Below, piece by piece: positions 21,282-32,503 of a stretch of 64,000 bases of DNA. Positions within the stretch are counted from its first letter, which is position 1. Every line of letters begins with the position of its first letter. The stretch comes from Kitagawia praeruptora (taxonomy: Eukaryota > Streptophyta > Magnoliopsida > Apiales > Apiaceae): the NCBI GenBank assembly GCA_037693485.1, contig CM075348.1, positions 31,552,501-31,616,500 on the forward strand. The letters are read 5' to 3'. Below the pieces are notes generated by a model. The model saw only the letters and a list, made by a program, of their open reading frames with translations. It did no database searches and was not told the origin of the DNA. Position numbers and translations under genes: made by a program.

Positions 21282-23002
21282 CTATGTAAACAAATGAGGG
21301 TACTGTTCTAACATATCACTTTCTAACTCCCAGGTTGACTCTTCAACTCTTGGGTTCCTCCACAAAACTTTAACTAAAGCAACTTATTTATTTCTAAGCA
21401 CTTTCTCTCGGCGATCTTCTATTCTGATCGGCTGCTCTACATAATACAAATCTGGCTGAATTTCTACTGGCTCATACTCTATTACACACTTAGTGTCAGG
21501 ATGAAACTTCTTAAGCATCGATACATGAAAAACATTATGAATATGCTGCATCTGAGGCGGTAAAGCTAATTCATAAGCTACTTTGCCTACGCGTCGCAGA
21601 ATCTCAAAAGGTCCTACAAATCTTGGACTTAGCTTTCCTTTCTTCCCAAATCTGGTTAATCCTTTCCATGGCGAAACTTTTAACAACACTGGATCACCTA
21701 CTTCAAAATCTACTTTCTTTCTTGCTGGATCCGCATACTTTCTCTGTCTGTCTTGAGCAGCTCGCAATCTTTTCTGAATTATTTCCACTGTCTCTTTTGT
21801 CTGCTGAATCAATTCTGGTCCTACTATCTTTCACTCACCAACTTCTTCCCAACACACAGGAGATCTACACTTCCTTCCATAGAGAGCTTCATATGGAGGC
21901 ATTCCAATACTAGCATGATAGCTTTTGTTGTAAGAAAATTCCACCAAAGGTAGATGCTCGTCCCAATTGCCTTTAAAATCTATTGCACAAACTCTAAGCA
22001 TGTCTTCAATTGTCTGAATCGTTCTTTCGCTCTGACCATCTGTCTGAGGATGATAAGCAGTACTCATTCTGAGTTGCGTTCTGAGATGTTCTTGAAACTG
22101 TCTCCAAAATCTTGAGTTAAAACATGGATCTCTGTCAGATACTATAGATACTGGAACTACATGACGAGTCACAATCTCCTTCAAGTACAAATGCACCAAC
22201 TTATCTAGCGAAAATCTTTCGTTAATCGGCAAGAAATGAGCTGATTTCGTCAGTCGGTCAACTATAACCCAAATAGCATCATGATTAGCCTTCGATCTTG
22301 GTAGACCTACTACAAAATCCATTGCAATGTGCTCCCACTTCCACTCAGGTATCTCCAATGGTTGAATTAATCCACTTGGTCTTTGATGTTCTGCTTTCAC
22401 TCTTTGGCATGTATAACAACGACTTACCCACTCAGTAATTTCTCTTTTCATGTCTTGCCACCAAAAGTTCTTCTTCAAATCTTGATACATTTTCGTGCTT
22501 CCAGGATGTAATGAAAACTTAGAACTATGGGCATCACACAACAATTCTTCTTTCAACTCTTTCACATCAGGAATCCATATCCTTGAGGAAAATCTTAAAA
22601 TACCTTGGTTATCTTTCTGCGTGCAAATTTCTTCTCCGGTCAACTCATTCAATCTCTGATTCATCACTTCTTCTTGGCATTTCCGAATTTTGTCCAATAA
22701 TACTGGTTGAAATGTCATGGTGTAGACTTGCTCTGCTGGAATCTCTGTTGCACAAACTTCAATCTATAACTTCTCAAACTCTTTAAACAATTCTTGAGTC
22801 ATTGTCAACGTATTCAATCTTTCCTTCCTACTTAGCGCATCAGCTACGACATTCGCCTTCCCCGGGTGATAACTAATGGTACAATCATAATCCTTTATCA
22901 GCTCTAACCATCTTCTTTGTCTCATGTTGAGTTCCTTCTGAGTAAAAATATACTTAAGACTCTTATGATCCGTGAATATCTCACACTTCTCACCATAAAG
23001 AT
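21282..23002 (-). pseudogene. pol: Gypsy pol: RNase H end, integrase and chromodomain (stops)
   Basis: Reading leftward from the MITE: GEKCEIFTDHKSLKYIF completes RNase H, followed by a stop at 22764. After it comes the integrase zinc region and core (HPGSTKMYQDL, CYTCQRVKAEHQ, MDFVVGLPRS, VSDRDPCFNSRFW, YHPQTDGQSERT). A second stop lies near 21831, then the integrase C-terminus (KGLTRFGKKGKLSPRFVGPFEIL, NVFHVSMLKKF). A third stop at 21384 is followed in the same frame by VKVLWRN and STWELESDM, the core of a chromodomain, ending near 21282. All segments share one frame, so only stops and the MITE break it. The chromodomain would guide integration to marked chromatin. Confidence 0.85.
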
Positions 23003-23709
23003 TAGGGGTGTTCACGGATTGGTTTGGTCCGGATTCTTAATTTTTCCAAACCAAACCAATATAAACGGTTTTTCAAAAATCAAAACCAAACCAGACCAGT
23101 TAGATGCCAAGACCAAACCAAACCAGACCATAGAAGAACGGATTGGTCCGGTTTCGAACCACGGTTTGAACATTATACCATATTATTTTTTTAATTTTTG
23201 TTAAACTTAAAAATGAAATTGTAATTTAAATAAATATAAATAAAATTTAATAAACATAAATATTATACACTACATATATGTATTACAATATTTGTTTATC
23301 AATCTTTAGTCTCCTGTTTACGTATTACATTTATATAATTCAATTGAATTTATATAAATAGTAAACAAATTAATTTAGTGTAGAATTACAAAAAATTGAT
23401 AATTAACTCAATATTAGATTTATTAAGTAATTTAATTTTTTTATTAAATATACGTATATACATTACGTACTATAAGTTATAATCTTAACTTATAATTATC
23501 TACTAGAATTTTTAGCGTATTATTATATAACGGTCCGGTTTGGTTTAACCGGTTTTAAAATATTGAAAACCATAACCAAACCATTTATGCATAAACGGTC
23601 CGGTTAACCGAACCACTAACAACGGTTTTTACGGTTTCGGTTTTTGTTGGTTCGGATTGTTGTGGTCCGGTCCGGATTCACGGTTTGACGGATTGTTTGA
23701 ACACCCCTA
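23003..23709. mobile_element. hAT-type MITE in Gypsy RNase H
   Basis: 707 bp with ends TAGGGGTGTTCA and TGAACACCCCTA and a perfect 8-bp target duplication ATAAAGAT (22995-23002 and 23710-23717). Near the ends, repeats of ggtttggtccgg / ccaaaccaaacc occur in both orientations. No coding capacity. Removing it and one duplication restores the RNase H frame register. Confidence 0.92.
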
Positions 23710-26388
23710 ATAAAGATAATGTCTCCACAATTTCAATGCAAACACAATTGCTGCTAGCTCGAGGTCATGGGTAGGGTATCTCTGTTCATGAGGTTTCAGT
23801 TGCCTTGAAGCATAGGCAATCACCTTTCCATGCTGCATCAACACACACCCTAAACCTTTATGAGAAGCATCACTATAGATTACAAACTCTCCTTTATCAT
23901 CTGGCAATGCTAACACTGGAGCAGTTACCAATCTTTGCTTAAGCTCTTGAAAATTCCTTTCACACTTATCAGTCCATTCAAACTTTTCATTCTTCCGCGT
24001 TAACTTAGTCAATGGTACCGCAATCTTAGAAAAATCCTTAACAAATCTACGATAATATCCTGCTAGTCCCATAAAACTTCTTACTTCTGTTGGTGTCCTT
24101 GGTCTTTCCCAATTCACAACTGCTTCAATCTTTGCTGGGTCAACTCGAATTCCTTCCTTACTCACAATATGTCCCAAAAATTGGACTTCCTTCAACCAAA
24201 ACTCACACTTGGAAAACTTGGCATACAACTTTTCCTTTCTCAATGTCTCCAATGCTATCCTCAAATGCACTGCATGATCCACTTCTGATTTAGAGTATAT
24301 CAAAATATCGTTAATGAAGACTATCACAAACTTATCCAAAAATCTCTTAAACACTCGGTTCATCAAATCCATAAATGCTGCTGGTGCATTCGTCAATCCA
24401 AAAGCCATAACCAAAAATTCATAGTGACCATACCTCGTTCGAAAAGCAGTCTTCGGTATATCCTCTGGTTTGATTTTTAGCTGGTGATATCCTGATCTTA
24501 GATCTATCTTCGAAAAACATGTCGCTCCTTTCAACTGATCAAACAAATCATCGATCCTTGGTAATGGGTATCTATTCTTGATAGTCAACTTATTCAACTC
24601 TCGATAGTCGATACAAAGTCTCATACTTCCATCTTTCTTCTTCACGAACAATACTGGCGCTCCCCAGGGTGATACACTTGGTCTTATAACTCCTTTGTTC
24701 AATAAATCTTGAAGTTGACTGGCGAGTTCCTTCATTTCAGACGGTGCCATTCTATATGGAGCCTTGGAAATAGGTTCTGTTCCTGGTGCTAAGTCAATCG
24801 CGAACTCGATCTGACGATCTGGAGGTAATCCGGATAGTTCTTCGGGAAAAACATCCGGAAACTCATTAACTACGGGAATATCTTCTAATCTTACTTCTTC
24901 TCGACTCTTGTCTATCACATAAGCAAGATAAGCCTCACATCCTTTCCTTAACAATTTCTTGGTTTGCATCATGGTAAGAAACGTACTAGCCTGCTTACGC
25001 CCTTTAAAGATAACTCTATCGCCTTCTGGAGATCTCAATGACACTCTCTTACTCCTACAATCGATATGCGCATCATACTCGGCAAGCCAATCCATTCCTA
25101 AAATTATGTCAAAATCTCCTAGTTGAAAAGGTATCAAGGTGACGGGAAAAAGATATCCTGAAATCTCTACTGCACAGGGTGAACACACTTTATCTACTGG
25201 TATCTGATCCTGATTAGCTAACACAATATTCAAAGCTTCTCTTAACATACGAGTATCACACTTCAACTTATTCACAAAATCTTTAGAAACAAACGATCTA
25301 GTAGCACCCGAATCAATTAACACTTTTGCACTAATGGCGTTCACGAAAAGCGTACCTGCCACTACATCCAAGCTTTTCACTGCATCATTCATGTTCATGT
25401 TGAAGGTCCTGGCACGAATCGGATATGCTGAAGCTTGATAACTCTGAGCTTGAAGAGCTGGAACTTGCTGAAGTACAGGTGGACTTAGAATCTCAGTTGG
25501 AATCTGAGATGTTGCCACTTGGTTCATTGGGGTAGAGGTAGTCAATCTCATCAAGTTGTTGTTTGGAACAGGCGATCTGCACTCCCTAGCCATGTGACCC
25601 ACCTTACCACACTTGTAACAAGTCACACTCGCTTTCAAATTCCTGCACTCATTAGCATTATGACCTTTCTGATTACACTTGAAACAAACAATATCTGCCT
25701 TCACACACGCTCCGGTATGTCTCTTAGAACAATTCTTGCATTCTGGTATAGAGGGTCGGGGAAATCTTGGTTGATTGGGGTTCTGAGAAAGGGTTTCTGA
25801 GTTCCTGTTTTTGGGCATATTTCTTTTAAAATTTCTTCCCTGGTTCTGAAATCCAGGCTTCCTCTCCATCTGATTTGTTGACTTTCCTTGATCCTGATTC
25901 CTTTCGATTGCTTCCACTTTCCTCTTTAAATTGCCCCTTTCCTTCTGATTCTGAGCACTCTCACCTTCTATTATCATAGCCTTCTGAACCACTTCTGCAT
26001 ACGAGTTGATCTCAAAAGCTGCAACTCTGCTCCTTAACCATGGCTTCAATCCCTGTTGAAACCTCTTCGCTCTCTTTTCATCCGTATCCACATAATCTCC
26101 TACAAATCTTACTAACTCTGTAAACTTCTTCTCATACTCATCAACACTCATATTTTCCTGCTTAAGATTAAAGAACTTTAACTCCATCTGATTCTGCATA
26201 TATCTAGGAAAATACTTCTCCAGAAAAATCCTTTTAAATCTATCCCACTGAATCACTTCTGCTGCTTCCAATGCCTTAGCCGACTCCCACCAATAATTAG
26301 ATTCACCTTTAAGAAAATAACTAACAAATTCTACCTTCTGCTCGTCACTAACCTTCACCAATGCGAAGGCCTTCTCCATTTCCGCCAT
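23710..26388 (-). pseudogene. gag-pol: Gypsy gag (most), protease, reverse transcriptase and RNase H start
   Basis: One open frame of about 890 codons. It begins inside gag (WESAKALEAAEVIQWDRFKRIF), then CCHC knuckles CFKCNQKGHNANEC and CYKCGKVGHMAREC (residues 235-270), protease LIDSGATRSFV near 358, and RT with PYRMAPSEMKEL, VLFVKKKDGSMRLCIDYREL and YPLPRIDDLFDQL. The catalytic box reads FIND instead of the expected F-[IV]-D-D, so one catalytic Asp is Asn. RNase H begins IYSDASHKGLGCVLMQ. The frame stops at the hAT MITE. The gag start lies in another frame upstream (26389-26675). Confidence 0.9.
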
Positions 26389-26675
26389 ATCTGGGCTTCA
26401 ACTGGATCTTTTGTTCCTTGGAAATCTGGGGGTTTCACAGCCTGAAAAGATTTAAAAGTTACCACAAGTTGGGCTGGTTGTTGCTGTCCTTGTTGCTGTT
26501 GTAACTGCTGATGTTGTTGCTAAAGTAGCTGCTGTTGCTGAGCCAAAGTAGTCGTCTGTTGTTGCAAAAGTCCCAAAAGTTGGGCCATATCCATATTGCC
26601 TTGATTATCATCTCTATTCTGATCATCTTGATTCCTATTTTGATTAGCTCTAGTATTGCTCCTTCTTGGAGGCAT
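26389..26675 (-). pseudogene. gag: Gypsy gag N-terminus (frameshift and stop)
   Basis: The minus strand reads MPPRRSNTRANQNRNQDD from an ATG at 26675, then a Gln-rich region with an internal stop where a Gln codon is expected, and then VTFKSFQAVKPPDFQG. At about 26390, near QIW, the frame shifts by one relative to the rest of gag. Basic and Gln-rich N-termini are usual for this group. Confidence 0.75.
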
Positions 26676-27331
26676 CTTTCTGAATATTAAACAAGCATCT
26701 ATTTATCCACAAGCATACATCTAACCGCAACATGGCACAATATGGTCTAACAGTTCTAATATGACATGGTACAACCTAAAATTTAAACAATCTCACGCGC
26801 CCAAATAATATGATAAAAAGGAAACGATAATAATAACGATAATGGTACCGATGACATCCATCGATAACCCAATCCAACAGTTCAAAGTACCGACCAACAT
26901 AAAGTACGAAAACCGAAACTGAAAGTACGATAAAGTCTAACAACATAAGTCTGATAATAAAATGGCTATACTATACGCCATCGCACAAAACCCAAAGCAT
27001 AAAACTAGTCCTCTTGCAACTTGTTGATCACGCGCTGGAGCTCATCCACCATCATCTGAACCATCGTATGACTATCCCAATCGCTATGAGGTGCCATCTT
27101 ACGAAGTCGCTCGTTAGCCATCCGGGTAAGTACCTGAAGTCTAGAGATAAGGGTTCCGTCATGGTTCGCAAGTATGCCATCATCATCATCGTACAACGCA
27201 TCAATCCTCCTCTGAAGCTGAATGTTCTCACCATACTGACGTTCACACTCCCTAAGCAACTCTTGGTAAACAGAGAAGGGTACAGTAGCTGGAAGATCTG
27301 CAGGGGGTGGAGCTGAAGGTCCTGAAGATCT
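26676..27331 (-). other. Gypsy leader, truncated, with an upstream frame
   Basis: This is the region between gag and where the 5' LTR should be. It carries one open frame (27331-27005) and otherwise AT-rich sequence. No tRNA primer site is seen, because the leader ends abruptly at the duplicated Copia sequence. Confidence 0.7.
27005..27331 (-). CDS. Leader ORF upstream of Gypsy gag, 5' end cut off
   Basis: Open from the junction at about 27331 to a stop at 27005, giving at least 105 codons; the first internal ATG is at 27259. The peptide starts Ser/Pro-rich (SSGPSAPPPADLP), then has a charged, probably helical part (RECERQYGENIQLQRRID, MVDELQRVINKLQED). I do not recognise a domain. It has the same strand as gag and may be an accessory reading frame of this Gypsy family. 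Its start was lost in the rearrangement. Confidence 0.4.
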   Translation of the reverse strand, partial: RSSGPSAPPPADLPATVPFSVYQELLRECERQYGENIQLQRRIDALYDDDDGILANHDGTLISRLQVLTRMANERLRKMAPHSDWDSHTMVQMMVDELQRVINKLQED

Positions 27332-27584
27332 GAGTCGATCCAGATGATACTGAGGCCACCAACACAGATGGAGGTGCTGATGACAAGACTCATAAAGACT
27401 CTTAATTTTTTGATGAATTAATGGGGAGAAAATTTGGAGAATTAATTAATTTTTGTTATGCTATATGCTATTATGCTACTTATGCTACTTTATTTGGTTT
27501 TGTTAAAAATTATTGCTCCATGCTCTATCTGGTAGTTGTGTTTGTGTTGAACTTATTTGGTTGGCATCTGTTTGCCTGAATATT
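27332..27584 (+). repeat. Duplicated 253-bp piece of Copia A 3' region
   Basis: By eye it is identical to 17725-17977: the last 24 codons or so of the extra ORF, its stop, and the following non-coding DNA up to ATATT. It lies between the truncated Gypsy leader and the right LTR. The left border shares only a few bases (GA/GAG) with the Gypsy sequence. Confidence 0.95.
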
Positions 27585-30500
27585 TGTGACGGCCCCAAAT
27601 CCCTTAATTAAATTTAACTAAATAATGGTAAAGCATGCATATTAATTAATTAGACATTACCAATCCCACGCCTAGATCGCCAACAGGTAAGAGTTTGAAA
27701 CAATATAAACTACCAATTCAAAACAACTTATTATTACAACCACAATTTATTCTAAGTTCAAAATATTATTACAGACTAAGTTCAAAAGTCTAGCAAAATA
27801 AGATCAATCAGATCGCCACTCCCTTCTACCTGGAACTGCCTCCTATAGGCTACACCTGAACCACCACAATTCTTACGCGCAGTCTCAAGAGTCCTTACCA
27901 TCTTCGAGTTTCACTGAAAGGTTAAGGAAAAATATCATTGAGCCAATTGCTCAGCAAGTGCATAAATCAACAATATAAGACTGGCAAAATAATCAAATGT
28001 AAAGCAAGATATATCAATCTGCAACTGAAAGGTATCAACTGAATCAATATCAAAAGTAAATGAGTAGGAATTGGAATATCTGATAAGACGCTACGAGCAA
28101 CGCTGGGTGATCAGCCCACGACAGAGCTCCGAACCCGCATATCCAATACGGTGTTCATCAAATATAAGGGGATCCCAGGCACACATTGGCCTATAATAAT
28201 AATATAATTTGGACCGGTGCCTCGGTCAAAGTAACATTCCATCCAATTCCATTAAGGTCAAATAAAGTCTGTCAAATTCAATTCATCTCAAAGAAACAAG
28301 AATATCAATGTCATATCAAGTTGCTAATAAGCATGAATAGGATACTCGGATTTCAAACGAATGATTTTCCGATTTCGAATAAATGACAAGGCAAAGTGAA
28401 GAAAGTCAATCATTCTGAATTCTTGGGAATTGGGATTCTGTTTAGTATAACTTGGTTAAGTCAAGAAAGGTTAATTCAAGAAAAGTTAATCACGAAAGGT
28501 TAATCAAGAATCAACAATTGTTTTTAGATAGAAACGAGTTCAAGTACCAGAAGATATTTAAGTAGTTAGTTCAAGAATTCAAGAATTCGATAAGGTTATG
28601 AAAAGGTTTTCCAAGAAATATGATTATCGATTAGCAAGTCAAGTCAAGTTCAAGGGGTATGAAATCAATCACAAGGTATATGACAATAACAAGGTCGGAA
28701 AGAAATAGTTTGTGACAAACTAACAATTCAATATCTCATGGCATTCATCATATGGTAACAACAAGGTAGGATAGTACACTTGCCTTAAATCACGAGATTG
28801 CACTAGATAGCGTCCTCTTCGATTGGCTCCTTGCCAGGCCTCCTACTCGGACCTATAATAATAATAAACAATATCTTATTTTCCCCTCATTAGTTTACAT
28901 ACCACAAGACAATCCTAATAATGCTAACGCCCCATCGATAACTTTATAACTATTTACACATATATATTTATATACATGTAATCACATAAGTCACGTAAGT
29001 CACTTAGCACATATAACGTAGTATGGCATAGTACTATAATGACACTACGACTTAACATTGGAGATGTGCCTTAGAGTTTTGAAATAGTACTTATATATTT
29101 TTTAGAAATTTCGGCGGCATCTCCTTTGTATAGTCGTCAACCATACCGGACTATAACCGGCTCAAACAACACAAGGCAAACACCAAACACTCCCAATGCC
29201 TACAACTCCATCAACAAACCACCGCTACTAACCACAATTCACAATCAACTTACTATCCTCAAGATGACTTATTTATGACTATATCATTCAATATTCAAAT
29301 TCACATAACAATTAATCATGTAAACAATTTAATTCATGCAACAATTAAATCAAGTAATTCACATAAGACTCAAGCAATTAACTCTCAAGAAATCACACAA
29401 CTCACCACAATCTCTCTTCTTTCTCTTCTCCCTCTCTCGGCCTCTCCCTCTCTCTCTCTCTCACTCTCGGCTTCTCCCTCTCCCTCTCTTCTCTCTCCCT
29501 CTCGGTCTCTCTCTCCCTCTCCATCAATCTCTCTCTCGGCCTCTCCCTCTTCATCACCAACAATCACACACAACCCTCACAATGACTAACAATTACTTAC
29601 ACCCACAATTTGAACAATAATCAAGAATTATCACAACCCAACATCATTAACTAACAAATTCATACTAAAAATCAAATTATAAGTTGAACCCATCAAACTT
29701 CATATCATATAATCACCAAAATCAAGTCCTTTACAATTTACACCTACTAACAATCATCAATTTACAATACACACCAACCCACATCTTGTAAACTCAATTA
29801 AACGCAAACCCATCATCAATCTCAACATAATAACTTATAAAAACTTACATGCATACATATACCACTTAGTAATTATACAAAATCATCAAATAAACACATG
29901 CATGTAACCCTTGGTTCTCTTTTTGATCATGGCCGAAGGTTAGGGTTCTCCGGAGAGCCCGAAAATTCGTGGGTCTCTACCAATGAGTAACACCCAATCA
30001 AAAACACCCACAAAACTAACCTTTGAAGCTTGATTTTCGAAAACCCTAGTTTGAAAAGTGGTGAAAATCGAAATTAAAAGATAAGGGGTTATAGAAGATG
30101 AAGAGAGGGGTATTTTTATCTATAACACTTAATGGTTTTGATGGGGAAATTACCTTGATTCTTGAGGTTGAATGTTAATGGAGGTTGAGAGAATATGGAG
30201 AGAATTTGAGAGAGATGAGTATGGGGGGGTTCGGCCGTGTGAAAAAAAAGAAGGGGGGGTGGGTTTTGTCTAGCCTACACACACACACATGTATTAAAAT
30301 GTATTTTAATGATACATCTTAATTAAATAAAAGACTTAACAATTAAATCCTAATTGAAAAATATTTTGGATCTAAAAATAATTTATTGATACATAAAATT
30401 AAAATATGCAATTCTCTTCCTCAATATATTTTTAAAACATTTTTAAAATCGTTTTATAAAAAGATTTGAATTTTACAAGTTTTAATATTTTAAAATGAAA

Positions 30501-30849
30501 ATAATTGGGAAAATCCTTGTAAAATATTTTAATGCGAAAATAAATTAAACTTTTATTTTTAAAAAGTCTTTAAATGCATAAAGATAACAAAACAAGAAAT
30601 TTCATGATTTTTTTTAACTCCAAGAATTTTATAAAAATATTTAAGCCATTTAAAAATCATATTTTAACATTTAAAAGCTATGCAAAATTTTAATAAAATT
30701 TCACGTCAACACATCTACATCTAGCAATTAGACACATAACACATATTCACATTCACACAAACATGTAATGACTCATCAATTAAGGCACATAATAATATTT
30801 TTAATGCCAAATAATATTATTTATGAGTACGAAATTCCCAGATATTACA
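27585..30849 (-). repeat. Gypsy right LTR
   Basis: 3265 bp, the same ends as the left LTR. It is flanked on both sides by Copia sequence and by ATATT (27580-27584 and 30850-30854), so alone it has the appearance of a solo LTR. It differs from the left LTR by about a dozen substitutions and small indels. Confidence 0.95.
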
Positions 30850-31034
30850 ATATTTGCTGATCCTTATGGTTAATGATCTTTATGTTTAATTGCCTGAGTT
30901 GGTTATATGGGATGTTTTAAATTAATTCGTAGCTCAATATTATTGTTTTGTATCTAACTTTTGAGATGCAGGAATTTAGGGGGAGTTTTAAATAATTCTC
31001 CTAAATTAGTTGTAATCATAAAAAAGGGGGAGAT
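30850..31034 (+). other. Copia A 3' non-coding region and polypurine tract
   Basis: This continues the Copia sequence after the Gypsy insertion and matches copy B from 60085. The final aaaaagggggagat (31021-31034) is the plus-strand primer directly before the 3' LTR. Confidence 0.85.
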
Positions 31035-32406
31035 TGAAACTCTTAAGTTTTTGATCATAACAAACAGCAAGCCATTTGGCTTATTTTCAGATATAAAACA
31101 GCATGCCATATGTATATGTGCTAACTTGGTTTTGTAGAGAATACAGTTTACTGATTATATAATCAGTCTGGAACAAATAGCAAGCCATCCTTACAAATAG
31201 CATACCAGTTTCACATAACAGCATGCTGATTTCGTCCTGGCAGTTTTACCGAATATCAAGAAATCAAAGAGCATCAAATGGAAACAATGTTAGGAATATT
31301 TGTAAGGGCCCTCTGAGTATATTTGAATATATCAACACCCATATCTCACACATGCTTGGAGACAAACAATATTTTTTTTTTTTTAACCGGGAACTACCCC
31401 ACACACTTGTATGTGGGATTTCAAACCCGGGGAGATATATCGCTGAGCCCTACCACCCAGTACTCCCACGTAAATCCGAAGCTTTCGCTCCGAGGTAGGT
31501 TCGAACCCCTGACCTTGGCTACTTTTCATTAATTTAAACACCCACTTCACTTCCACTCAAGATACTCACATGATACACATCATTATCAAATATTCTCTTT
31601 GCCATATACATTCTAAACATCACCTGCTATACACGTTAATATATAACTTCATCTTCAAGCTCCTCCCACGTGATTCAGTCATCAAACAATCTATATCAAC
31701 AACGATTACATTTATGTCCGTTGGAGCTCTTCAAATTTAATTCTTCACTTGCTTCCATTTTCCTATAAAAGGACTGATATTCTTCAGTTCTTATTAACGA
31801 TACAGTGCAGAAAAACAAAGAGATATACACATACTCAAAGTTCACATTGCAAAACTCCTCAAAGCCTATTAAACCCATTCATTCTATATATATATATATA
31901 TATTCAGAGGGTCATAGGTTGAGTTGTATTATTCAAACATTTGTATTGTTCAAACTGTATTTATTTGTTGCTGTACAAACGTTGGCTTAAGGTTTAGGGT
32001 GAGTCGAACTAGACTAGAGAAGTGAACTTGGGAAGTTTTACTTAGAAGGTTAGTTTAGCACAGGAAACAGCAAGCCATTTGTAAGCAACAGAGTGTAAGG
32101 GAGATATATTGTTGTATCTTGTAATCGGTTTATAATTGATCAATAATATATTCCCTTACCAAGTTTGGTAAGGGACCAGGACGTAGACCATAGGGGTTTA
32201 GGGGTCGAACCTGGCTAAAAGATCGAGTGTCTCATTTTACTTACTGGTTATTTCATTCTGCATTGCATATTAGACTCAGACAGCGTGCCATTTGTAAACT
32301 GTGTTATTACAAACAGCAAGCTGTTTCTGGCATTTTTCAAAACAGGTCATAAATAAGCATTGTTAGCCATAAACACCTATTCACCCCCCTCTAGGTGTTG
32401 TTTTCA
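31035..32406 (+). repeat. Copia A second LTR
   Basis: Same ends as the 5' LTR (TGAAACTC...TTTTCA). It is longer because of a SINE-like insertion at 31373-31518 that also replaces about 30 bp of LTR. It is followed not by host DNA but by another primer site. Confidence 0.95.
31373..31518 (-). mobile_element. SINE-like insertion in Copia A LTR
   Basis: On the minus strand a sequence of about 130 bp ends in about 14 A residues (T-run at 31373-31384). It contains GGGGTTCGAACCTACC and, further in, GGGCTCAGCGATA followed by CCGGGTTTGAAATCCC, which resemble the A and B boxes of a tRNA-type RNA polymerase III promoter. The other three LTRs lack it. About 30 bp of the LTR (ccttatgttaaattaag...) are missing at the site, and no target duplication is visible. 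Confidence 0.55.
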
Positions 32407-32503
32407 ATTGGTATCAGAGCGAGGTATACTAATATTTCTGTAACAGGAAGGTATCGATCATGCCTGAACAATATATCGAAGCTAAATCCGATTATAGAGC
32501 TCA
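32407..32503 (+). pseudogene. Second primer site and first bases of gag after the LTR
   Basis: TGGTATCAGAGCGAGG is followed by the Copia leader and the first codons of gag (start codon at 32460-32462, second codon altered to Pro) as far as gattatagagctca. It is then joined to kinase intron DNA. This is the beginning of another Copia internal region and means the LTR at 31035 once served as a 5' LTR too. Confidence 0.85.

Larger units (their letters stand above)
17978..30849 (-). mobile_element. Gypsy chromovirus (Tekay-like), nested in Copia A and rearranged
   Basis: The element reads on the minus strand and has two 3.27-kb LTRs that look about 99.5% identical. ATATT flanks the outer ends (17973-17977 and 30850-30854), and the uninterrupted Copia B has a single ATATT there. 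The order from the right is LTR, then 253 bp of Copia sequence, a truncated leader, gag, protease, RT, RNase H, integrase, chromodomain remnant, polypurine tract, LTR. Long LTRs plus a C-terminal chromodomain fit the Tekay/Del clade. The normal primer binding site and leader start next to the right LTR are missing. Confidence 0.9.
9480..32503 (+). mobile_element. Copia LTR retrotransposon A (SIRE-like), with nested Gypsy
   Basis: The order is 5' LTR, tRNA-Met primer site, long gag, protease, integrase, RT, RNase H, extra ORF, polypurine tract, LTR. A Gypsy is inserted at 17978-30849. The element lies in the kinase exon. Its right side is abnormal: after the LTR at 31035-32406 come a second primer site and the first 32 bases or so of gag coding (32407-32503), and then kinase intron DNA. 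The normal target duplication partner of the left side is therefore missing. The long coiled-coil gag with two zinc knuckles and the ORF after pol fit the SIRE lineage. Confidence 0.9.

Noticed and set aside
31490..31510. tRNA gene
   Set aside because: Only promoter-box-like pieces are present; no cloverleaf could be drawn and a poly(A) end follows.
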